Of a DNA stretch of 11,070 bases, positions 5,504-11,070 are shown one piece after another. Within the stretch, counting starts at the first letter, position 1, and each line of letters opens with the position of its first letter. The position numbers were made by a program, and so were the translations under genes. The DNA is from Actinomycetes bacterium (GTDB lineage Bacteria; Actinomycetota; Actinomycetes; Actinomycetales; Cellulomonadaceae), in NCBI GenBank assembly GCA_023389455.1, contig JAEWEJ010000156.1, forward strand, positions 1 through 11,070, written 5' to 3'. The notes under the pieces are model-generated. The model had not been told where the DNA came from. It saw only the letters and a list, made by a program, of their open reading frames with translations, and did not search any database.

Positions 5504-6724
5504 ATGTCGGTCCGTCGCGTCGCCCTTCTGACCGCCGGCGGTTTCGCTCCCTGCCTGTCGTCCGCCGTCGGCGGGCTCATCGAGCGCTACACGGAGATCG
5601 CTCCCGAGGTCGAGATCATCGCGTACCAGCACGGCTACCACGGTCTGCTGCTGGGCGAGAGCGTCACCGTGACCCCGGAGGTGCGGGCCAAGGCCGGCAT
5701 CCTCCACCGGTTCGGCGGCTCGCCGATCGGCAACTCCCGCGGCAAGCTCACCAACGCCAAGGACTGCGTCAAGCGCGGCCTGGTCGCCGAGGGCGAGGAC
5801 CCGCTGAAGGTCGCGGCCGAGCAGCTCAAGGCCGACGGCGTCGACGTCCTGCACACCATCGGTGGCGACGACACCAACACGACCGCGGCCGACCTGGCCG
5901 CGTACCTGCACGAGAACGGCTACGAGCTGACGGTCGTCGGTCTGCCCAAGACCATCGACAACGACGTCGTGCCGATCCGGCAGTCGCTCGGGGCGTGGAC
6001 CGCGGCCGAGGAGGCCGCCGGGTTCGCGCGCAACATCATCGGCGAGCACCGCTCGGGCCCGCGCATGCTCATCGTGCACGAGGTCATGGGCCGGCACTGC
6101 GGCTGGCTCACCGCCGCCGCCGCCGCCGAGTACCGCAAGTGGCTCGACACGCAGGAGTGGGTGCCGGAGATCGGCCTGTCGCGCGAGCGCTGGGACATCC
6201 ACGGCGTCTTCCTGCCGGAGCTGGCCCTGGACATCGACGCCGAGGCCGCGCGCCTCAAGGGCGTGATGGACGAGCTCGGCAACGTCAACATCTTCCTCTC
6301 GGAGGGTGCGGGCATGCACGAGATCGTCGAGCAGCTCGAGGCTGCCGGCCAGCCCGTGGAGCGCGACCCGTTCGGGCACGTGAAGCTCGACACCATCAAC
6401 CCCGGCCAGTGGTTCGCCAAGCAGTTCGCCGAGAAGCTGGGCGCCGAGAAGGTCATGGTCCAGAAGTCGGGCTACTACTCGCGCGCCGCTGCCGCGAACG
6501 CCGAGGACCTGCGCCTCATCAAGTCCATGACCGACCTGGCCGTGGAGTGCGCCCTGCGCGGCGAGTCCGGTGTCATCGGGCACGACGAGGAGGACGGCGA
6601 CCGCCTGCGTGCGATCGAGTTCCCCCGCATCGCCGGTGGCAAGGCGTTCGACGTCTCCCAGCCGTGGTTCGGTGCGCTGATGTCGGACATCGGTCAGCCG
6701 CTCGTGCCCGCGAGCCACTCGTGA
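5504..6724 (+). CDS. pfp: Pyrophosphate-dependent 6-phosphofructokinase
   Basis: A 406-residue cytosolic enzyme that interconverts fructose-6-phosphate plus PPi and fructose-1,6-bisphosphate plus phosphate, a reversible step used in glycolysis and gluconeogenesis. The phosphate-donor site has GGDDTNTTA with Asp122 and Asp123, and PKTIDND (148-154) with Lys149. ATP-dependent enzymes normally have GGDGS and PGTIDND, so these residues mark PPi use. Other conserved parts are LTAGGFAPCLSS (9-20), FGGSPIGNSR (70-79), MGRHCG (195-200), SEGAGMHEI (266-274) and QKSGYYSR (320-327). Length and sequence closely resemble the Propionibacterium freudenreichii enzyme as I remember it. The ATG at 5504 has a good ribosome site, and the frame's upstream extension lacks family similarity. 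Its stop codon overlaps the DAHP synthase start (GTGA), implying cotranscription and coupled translation. Confidence 0.94.
   Translation: MSVRRVALLTAGGFAPCLSSAVGGLIERYTEIAPEVEIIAYQHGYHGLLLGESVTVTPEVRAKAGILHRFGGSPIGNSRGKLTNAKDCVKRGLVAEGEDPLKVAAEQLKADGVDVLHTIGGDDTNTTAADLAAYLHENGYELTVVGLPKTIDNDVVPIRQSLGAWTAAEEAAGFARNIIGEHRSGPRMLIVHEVMGRHCGWLTAAAAAEYRKWLDTQEWVPEIGLSRERWDIHGVFLPELALDIDAEAARLKGVMDELGNVNIFLSEGAGMHEIVEQLEAAGQPVERDPFGHVKLDTINPGQWFAKQFAEKLGAEKVMVQKSGYYSRAAAANAEDLRLIKSMTDLAVECALRGESGVIGHDEEDGDRLRAIEFPRIAGGKAFDVSQPWFGALMSDIGQPLVPASHS
6721..6724 (+). promoter_or_regulatory. GTGA stop/start overlap, translational coupling
   Basis: The GTG start of DAHP synthase (6721-6723) shares three positions with the region of the pfp TGA stop (6722-6724). 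No strong Shine-Dalgarno precedes the GTG, so re-initiation by ribosomes finishing pfp is the likely mode. Confidence 0.7.
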
Positions 6725-8073
6725 GCGTCGAGCCGGACGCGCGCGTCGTCGCCGGGCTCGACGCCTGGGAGACGCTGCCGGTCGGTCAGCAGCCCCAGTG
6801 GCCGGACGCGTCGCAGGTGCGGCGCGTCCGCGACCGGCTCGCGAGCCTGCCCCCGCTCGTCTTCGCGGGTGAGGCCGACGCGCTGCGGGCGCAGCTCGCA
6901 GCCGCGTCGCGCGGCGAGGCGTTCGTCCTGCAGGGCGGTGACTGCGCCGAGACCTTCGCCGAGGCCACGGCCGACAACATCCGCAACAAGATCAAGACGA
7001 TCCTGCAGATGGCGGTCGTGCTCACCTACGGCGCGAGCCTGCCCGTCGTGAAGATGGGCCGGATGGCCGGGCAGTACGCCAAGCCCCGCTCGTCGGACGT
7101 CGAGACGCGCGACGGCGTGACGCTGCCCGCGTTCCGCGGCGACATCATCAACGGGTTCGACTTCACGGCCGAGGCCCGCACGCCGGACCCGGAGCGGCTG
7201 CTCGAGGCGTACCACACGTCCGCCTCGACGCTGAACCTCATCCGGGCGTTCACCACCGGTGGGTTCGCGTCGCTGCTGCGGGTCCACGAGTGGAACCGCG
7301 GCTTCACGTCGAACCCGGCGTACTCGCGCTACGAGGAGATCGCCGCGGAGATCGACCGGGCGATCCGCTTCATGGCGGCGTGCGGTGCCGACTTCGACGC
7401 GCTGCGCACGGTCGACTTCTACTCGGCGCACGAGGGGCTGCTGCTCGACTACGAGCGGCCACTGACGCGCATCGACTCCCGCACGGGCCTGCCGTACGAC
7501 TGCTCGGCGCACTTCCTGTGGATCGGGGAGCGCACCCGCCAGCTCGACGCGGCGCACGTGGACTTCTTCTCCCGCGTGCAGAACCCCCTGGGCGTCAAGC
7601 TCGGGCCCACCACGACCGGGGACGACGCGATCGCGCTGATCGACCGCCTGAACCCGACGGGGGAGCCCGGCCGCCTGACGTTCGTCACGCGCATGGGCGC
7701 CGGCAAGGTCCGTGACCTGCTGCCGGCTCTCGTCGAGAAGGTGACGGCGGACGGCCGTCCCGTGACCTGGGTCTGCGACCCGATGCACGGCAACGGCATC
7801 ACGTCGGCGAGCGGGTACAAGACGCGCCGGTTCAGCGACGTGATGGACGAGGTCGCGGGGTTCTTCGAGGTCCACCGCACCCTCGGGACCGTGCCCGGCG
7901 GGCTGCACGTCGAGCTGACCGGTGACGACGTCACCGAGGTGCTCGGCGGCACGGAGGAGATCGACGACGAGGGGCTCGCGCTGCGGTACGAGACGCTCGT
8001 CGACCCGCGGCTGAACCACCAGCAGTCGCTGGAGATGGCCTTCCAGGTCGTGGAGCTGCTGCGCCGCGCCTGA
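6721..8073 (+). CDS. aroG: Class II 3-deoxy-7-phosphoheptulonate (DAHP) synthase
   Basis: A 450-residue type II DAHP synthase, which condenses phosphoenolpyruvate with erythrose-4-phosphate as the first step of the shikimate pathway. Signature stretches are LQGGDCAETFAE (70-81), KMGRMAGQYAKPRSS (111-125), SAHEGLLLDYERPLTR (235-250), LGPTTT (294-299), VTRMGAGKVRDLLP (322-335) and CDPMHGNGI (352-360). By comparison with M. tuberculosis AroG the metal ligands are Cys75, His356, Glu398 and Asp428. The residue before that Asp is Val427, and the family's usual TECLGG reads TEVLGG, so cysteines often present near the active site are absent. The GTG start overlaps the pfp stop; length is slightly below the 462 residues of the mycobacterial enzyme, mostly at the N-terminus. 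Allosteric control by aromatic amino acids or chorismate mutase is possible from the family but not visible here. Confidence 0.95.
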   Translation: MSVEPDARVVAGLDAWETLPVGQQPQWPDASQVRRVRDRLASLPPLVFAGEADALRAQLAAASRGEAFVLQGGDCAETFAEATADNIRNKIKTILQMAVVLTYGASLPVVKMGRMAGQYAKPRSSDVETRDGVTLPAFRGDIINGFDFTAEARTPDPERLLEAYHTSASTLNLIRAFTTGGFASLLRVHEWNRGFTSNPAYSRYEEIAAEIDRAIRFMAACGADFDALRTVDFYSAHEGLLLDYERPLTRIDSRTGLPYDCSAHFLWIGERTRQLDAAHVDFFSRVQNPLGVKLGPTTTGDDAIALIDRLNPTGEPGRLTFVTRMGAGKVRDLLPALVEKVTADGRPVTWVCDPMHGNGITSASGYKTRRFSDVMDEVAGFFEVHRTLGTVPGGLHVELTGDDVTEVLGGTEEIDDEGLALRYETLVDPRLNHQQSLEMAFQVVELLRRA

Positions 8074-8080
8074 CCACAGC

Positions 8081-8130
8081 ACCACGAGAGCCCCGGACCG
8101 CTGAGCAGAGCGGGACGGGGCTCTCGTGGT
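8081..8130. terminator. Bidirectional terminator, long interrupted hairpin
   Basis: Arms 8081-8095 and 8116-8130 are a perfect 15-bp stem. Inside, CCGCT (8098-8102) pairs with AGCGG (8109-8113) around a 6-base loop. The two stems are separated only by GA opposite GA, which can form tandem G-A pairs, so the whole may be one near-continuous 22-step helix. It lies between convergent stops at 8073 and 8184. Confidence 0.8.
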
Positions 8131-8163
8131 TCCGGGACCGGCGCGGCGGCCACGGGGGTGGTG

Positions 8164-8177
8164 CGCGGTCGACCGCG
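8164..8177. repeat. 14-bp palindrome after the kinase stop
   Basis: CGCGGTCGACCGCG is a perfect palindrome starting 6 bases beyond the kinase stop codon on the minus strand. It may add to termination ahead of the larger hairpin at 8081-8130. Confidence 0.4.
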
Positions 8178-8183
8178 ACCCGG

Positions 8184-10166
8184 TCAGACCACCTGCAGGA
8201 CGATCTCGGTGCCCTTCGGCACGGCCTCGCCGGCGCGCACGCTCTGCGAGCGGACGGTGCCGAAGATGCCGCCGAGGACGTTCTCGCGTCTGGCCGTGAG
8301 CCCGAGGGCCTCCAGGTCCTCCTTGGCGCGGTCGAACTGCTTGCCCGTCAGGTCGGGCATCGGGACGGTCTCCGGGCCCTTCGACACGGTCACCGCCACG
8401 ACGTCGCCCCGGTGCGCGGTCGTGCCCGCGGGGGGCGTCTGGTCGATGATGCGGCCGGCCGGCACGCTGTCGTGGAACGCCTCGGTGGCCTCGACGGTCA
8501 GCGCGTCGGGGGCGAGCTGCTCCTGGGCGTCCTCGACGGTGATGCCGACGACGGACGTGACCGTCACGGGTGCCGGGCCGTCGGACAGCACCAGCGTGAC
8601 GGTGGCGCCGCGCTTGACCTCGGTGCCGGGCTCCGCGGCGTTGCCGCCCGGGAGCGTGGCGCCGAGGACCTGGCCTGCCGGGGCCTCGTCGTCGTGCCGG
8701 GCCGGGCCGTACGCCGCCACGAGGTCGGCTGCGGCCAGCACCTGCTCCGCCTCCGCCTGCATGGCGCCGACCACGCCGTCGGGAACGGCGACGAGGTCGG
8801 GGCCCTTCGACACGGTGTAGGTGACGGTGCCGTCCTTCCGGACCCGTTCGCCCGCTCCGGGGTCCGTCGACACGACCGACCCCGGAGGAACCGTGTCGTC
8901 GAAGGCCTCGGCGCGGGAATGAGCGAGACCCGCGGCCTCGAGGGCGTCGACGGCGTCGGCCTCCGTGGCCTCCACCACCCCGGGCACGGTGGTGTAGGCG
9001 CCGGGTCCGAGCTCGCCGTACCACCAGATGCCTGCACCGACCAGGACGAGCGCCCCGAGGACCGCGGCCAGCAGCGGCCACCGACTGCGGCGCTCCTCGG
9101 TCGGTGCGGCCTGCTCGACGACGCCGAGCCCGATGGGCAGGGCCACCGTGCCCCCGCGGGCGTGGTCTCCGACGGGGACGCGTGCGGTGAGGGCGTCGTC
9201 GCCCGGCTCGTCCTCGCCCGCCGTGGCCTCCAGGTCGGTCTCCTCGGGGTCCGTCGCCGACGGCAGGGAGATCGACGCAGGGACGTCCGCACGTCGGTCG
9301 AGCGTCACGCCGTCGAGCGCGGCGCGGGTGCGGCGCACGAGCTGCAGGGCTGCGGCCGCGTCGACGGGGCGGTCGTCCGGCTCGTGCGCAGCGAGCGCGC
9401 CGACGAGCTCGTCGACCTCGGACGGCAGCCAGTCGACCAGCGAGGACGGCGGCGGCAGCTCGGAGCTGACGTGCTGGAACGCGACCTGGATGGGGGTCTC
9501 GCCGGTGAAGGGCTGACGGCCCGTGAGCATCTCGAACAGCATGACGCCCACCGCGTACACGTCGGTCCGTGCGTCGCTGGCACCCTGCTGCACGAGCTCC
9601 GGCGCGAGGTACGCGACCGTCCCCAGGACCGTCCCCGTGGTCGTCGCGGTGACCTCGGTCACCGCCCGGGCGAGGCCGAAGTCGGCGACGCGGACGCGGT
9701 CGTCCGACGCGATGAGGACGTTCTCGGGCTTCACGTCGCGGTGCACCAGGCCCGTGCGGTGCGCGGCGGAGAGCGCGTCGAGGACGGCCTCCGTCACCCG
9801 CAGCGCCTCGCCGACGCGCAGCGCGCCCTGCTCGGCCAGCTTCCGCCGCACGTTCGACCCGTCGACGTACTCCATCGTCAGGTAGCTGGTCTCGCCGTCG
9901 ACCCCCTGGTCGAGGACCCCGACGATGCCCGGGTGCGTCAGGCGGGCGGCGCTGCGTGCCTCCCGGCGGAAGCGGGCCACGAAGGCGCCGCCCTGCGCGC
10001 CCTCGGCGAGGTGCGGGTGCATGACCTTGAGCGCGACCTCGCGGTCCAGGCGCCGGTCGATGGCCAGGTACACCGTCGCCATGCCGCCGCGCGCGATGCG
10101 CGACACGACCTCGTACCGCCCGTCGACCAGGCGGCCGACGAGCGGATCGGTGACAGTGGTTCCCAC
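8184..10166 (-). CDS. pknL: Transmembrane Ser/Thr protein kinase with four PASTA domains
   Basis: A 660-residue eukaryotic-like kinase. The kinase domain (about 18-280) is complete: ARGGMATVY loop (26-33), Lys47 in ALKV, catalytic HRDVKPEN (142-149) with Asp144, DFG (162-164), a Thr-rich activation segment (168-183) and APE (188-190). An acidic linker (about 295-335) leads to one membrane helix (about 363-383). Outside are four PASTA repeats at roughly 391-456, 457-531, 532-598 and 599-660, which in this family bind peptidoglycan fragments. So it probably senses cell-wall state and phosphorylates cytosolic targets. The GTG at 10166 is needed to include the whole N-lobe; the next ATG falls inside the glycine loop. 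A TAGACT -10 lies 7 bases before it with no Shine-Dalgarno, suggesting leaderless translation. The position convergent with DAHP synthase matches mycobacterial pknL and aroG, hence the symbol; orthology is inferred. Confidence 0.93.
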   Translation of the reverse strand: MGTTVTDPLVGRLVDGRYEVVSRIARGGMATVYLAIDRRLDREVALKVMHPHLAEGAQGGAFVARFRREARSAARLTHPGIVGVLDQGVDGETSYLTMEYVDGSNVRRKLAEQGALRVGEALRVTEAVLDALSAAHRTGLVHRDVKPENVLIASDDRVRVADFGLARAVTEVTATTTGTVLGTVAYLAPELVQQGASDARTDVYAVGVMLFEMLTGRQPFTGETPIQVAFQHVSSELPPPSSLVDWLPSEVDELVGALAAHEPDDRPVDAAAALQLVRRTRAALDGVTLDRRADVPASISLPSATDPEETDLEATAGEDEPGDDALTARVPVGDHARGGTVALPIGLGVVEQAAPTEERRSRWPLLAAVLGALVLVGAGIWWYGELGPGAYTTVPGVVEATEADAVDALEAAGLAHSRAEAFDDTVPPGSVVSTDPGAGERVRKDGTVTYTVSKGPDLVAVPDGVVGAMQAEAEQVLAAADLVAAYGPARHDDEAPAGQVLGATLPGGNAAEPGTEVKRGATVTLVLSDGPAPVTVTSVVGITVEDAQEQLAPDALTVEATEAFHDSVPAGRIIDQTPPAGTTAHRGDVVAVTVSKGPETVPMPDLTGKQFDRAKEDLEALGLTARRENVLGGIFGTVRSQSVRAGEAVPKGTEIVLQVV

Positions 10167-10173
10167 GCGCGGA

Positions 10174-10179
10174 AGTCTA
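10174..10179 (-). promoter_or_regulatory. -10 element for a leaderless kinase transcript
   Basis: TAGACT on the minus strand, then 7 bases, then the GTG start at 10166. This spacing puts the transcription start at the first base of the start codon. No clear -35 is seen. Confidence 0.5.
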
Positions 10180-10191
10180 CGGTCGTGGTCG

Positions 10192-10203
10192 CCCGGATCC
10201 GGG
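10192..10203. promoter_or_regulatory. 12-bp palindrome between transglycosylase and kinase genes
   Basis: CCCGGATCCGGG is perfect and is flanked by GGTC and GACC-like ends that lengthen it imperfectly (about 10188-10207). It begins 13 bases past the transglycosylase stop and falls on the expected -35 area of the kinase promoter, so it may be a terminator, an operator, or both. Confidence 0.35.
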
Positions 10204-10215
10204 GACCCGCGCCCG

Positions 10216-11070
10216 TCAGCCGAAACGCGTCATCAGCGTCTGCACGTTCGCGACGTACCGCCGCGTGTCGTCGTACATGCCGTTGCGCTTCACCGACCCG
10301 GCGCCCTGGTAGTACGAGGCGATGGCCGTCGGCAGGTCGGGGGACGTGCTGACGAGCGAGCGCAGGATCGCGACGCCCGCCACGACGTTGTCGTCCGGGC
10401 TCAGCAGGTTCAGCTGCCGCCCCACGAGCTGGGAGGCCCACTCGCCGGACGAGGGGATGACCTGCATGGTGCCGATCGCGTTCGCGGGGGACACGGCCGT
10501 GTGGTCGAAGCCCGACTCCTGGTGCGCCACGGCCTGGGCGAGCCGCGGGTCCACGCCCATGGCGCGTGCGGTCGCGGCGACCTTGTTCTGCATCTCGGTG
10601 CGCGAGGGCACCCCGCTCGCCAGCAGTGTGCGCTTGTTCTGGTTCGCCGCGTCGACCACGTCGCTCGCGTAGGTGCGTCCCGCGAACGTGTTGCCGACCA
10701 GCTGGGTGGCCGGGGCCGGGGTGGCGGTGGCACCGGGGATCGTGAGCTGCTGGCCGGCGCGGATCGTGGCCCGTGCGTCCAGCCCGTTGGCGGCGACGAC
10801 GGCGGCCACGGTCGTGCCGTGGCGTGCGGCGAGCGCCGAGACGGTGTCGCCGGAGCGGACGGTGTAGGTGCCGGCGGCCGGTGCCGCCTGCGGTGCGGCG
10901 GGCGGGGGTGCGGCCGGCTGCGAGGCCGCGGCGGTCCCTGCACCGGGGATGGTCAGTGTCTGGCCGGCACGGATGAACGCGCGCGAGTCGAGCCCGTTGG
11001 CGGCGACGACGGCGGCGACGGTGGTCCCGTGGCGTGCGGCGACGGCGGAGACCGAGTCCCCGCGCTGCAC
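10216..11070 (-). CDS. LysM-repeat lytic transglycosylase (SLT domain), 5' partial
   Basis: The frame is still open at the right edge, so the N-terminus, including any signal peptide, is missing; 284 residues are visible. Two LysM domains (about 1-42 and 69-112) start at GDSVSAVAARHGTTV and GDTVSALAARHGTTV and are separated by an Ala/Pro-rich linker. After another linker, a soluble lytic transglycosylase domain (about 157-284) shows AVAHQESGFD with catalytic Glu185, NAIGTMQVIP (197-206) and SYYQGAG (252-258). The protein should be exported, bind peptidoglycan through LysM and cleave glycan strands to 1,6-anhydro products. It lies 49 bases upstream of the PASTA kinase on the same strand, so a cell-wall link between the two is plausible, but the kinase appears to have its own promoter. 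More LysM copies may exist outside the window. Confidence 0.9.
   Translation of the reverse strand: MQRGDSVSAVAARHGTTVAAVVAANGLDSRAFIRAGQTLTIPGAGTAAASQPAAPPPAAPQAAPAAGTYTVRSGDTVSALAARHGTTVAAVVAANGLDARATIRAGQQLTIPGATATPAPATQLVGNTFAGRTYASDVVDAANQNKRTLLASGVPSRTEMQNKVAATARAMGVDPRLAQAVAHQESGFDHTAVSPANAIGTMQVIPSSGEWASQLVGRQLNLLSPDDNVVAGVAILRSLVSTSPDLPTAIASYYQGAGSVKRNGMYDDTRRYVANVQTLMTRFG
10731..10860 (-). repeat. LysM direct repeat, copy nearer the SLT domain
   Basis: This 130-base segment matches 10941-11070 at a fixed offset of 210 bases (70 codons), about 102 of 130 bases identical by hand count. The core 10781-10806 is identical over 26 bases. It encodes the second visible LysM domain and indicates in-frame duplication. 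Confidence 0.75.
10941..11070 (-). repeat. LysM direct repeat, copy at the right edge
   Basis: Partner of 10731-10860; it encodes the first visible LysM domain and is cut by the window edge. The two domains share about 37 of 44 residues. Confidence 0.75.

Noticed and set aside
5416..8073. A single 885-codon open frame suggesting a PFK-DAHP synthase fusion
   Set aside because: Only the part after 6721 encodes DAHP synthase. The part over pfp is an Arg/Pro/Gly-rich out-of-frame reading with no domain, open because stop codons are rare at this GC content.
6694..9081. Long minus-strand frame (795 codons) across aroG and the kinase end
   Set aside because: It is antisense to two well-supported genes, its composition is Arg/Gly/His-rich and it shows no motif.
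8412..10352. Plus-strand frame of 646 codons opposite the PASTA kinase
   Set aside because: Antisense to a complete kinase, low-complexity composition, no motif or convincing ribosome site.
1..11070. CRISPR array, tRNA/rRNA genes, insertion sequences, prophage or defence system
   Set aside because: I looked for regular repeat-spacer patterns, tRNA-like cloverleaf ends, transposase motifs and terminal repeats and found none; gene content is core metabolism.

Overview
The window is high-GC DNA (by eye above 70% G+C) with strong third-position GC bias. The gene families point to an actinobacterium: a class II DAHP synthase, a Propionibacterium-type PPi-dependent phosphofructokinase, a PASTA Ser/Thr kinase, a ROK glucokinase and a LysM lytic transglycosylase. 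A Cellulomonas-like member of the Micrococcales is a reasonable guess, made from gene content and not from any search.

Layout, left to right. (1) The 3' part of a NYN/YacP-type RNase-like gene (+, cut by the left edge). (2) A convergent long-chain acyl-CoA synthetase, FadD15-like (-). (3) A divergent ROK glucokinase (+). (4) A convergent small two-TM membrane protein of unknown function (-). (5) A divergent PlsC-type acyltransferase (+), followed on the same strand by PPi-phosphofructokinase and class II DAHP synthase; the last two overlap by 4 bases (GTGA). (6) A convergent PASTA Ser/Thr kinase (-). (7) Upstream of it on the same strand, a LysM/SLT transglycosylase cut by the right edge. Each of the three convergent junctions (640-757, 3744-3788, 8074-8183) carries a perfect GC-rich inverted repeat without a T-tract, best read as a shared bidirectional terminator. 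The two divergent regions (2561-2795 and 4398-4516) hold promoter-like sequences and further inverted repeats.

As I recall the M. tuberculosis map, pknL, aroG, an acyltransferase (Rv2182c) and fadD15 lie near one another in the same relative orientations. Streptomyces also has glucokinase, phosphofructokinase, DAHP synthase and a PASTA kinase in one region. This therefore looks like a conserved actinobacterial core neighbourhood and not a mobile or defence island. I saw no transposase, CRISPR array, tRNA, rRNA or integration site.

Functionally, the genes cover glucose phosphorylation, the reversible PPi-dependent step of glycolysis, the first step of aromatic biosynthesis (using PEP and erythrose-4-phosphate), fatty-acid activation and phospholipid acylation, and peptidoglycan sensing and cleavage. 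The most notable points are regulatory: the pfp-aroG overlap, a palindromic -10 element that could fire in both directions at 4404-4413, two genes whose starts look leaderless, and a probable loss of an active-site cysteine pair in DAHP synthase.
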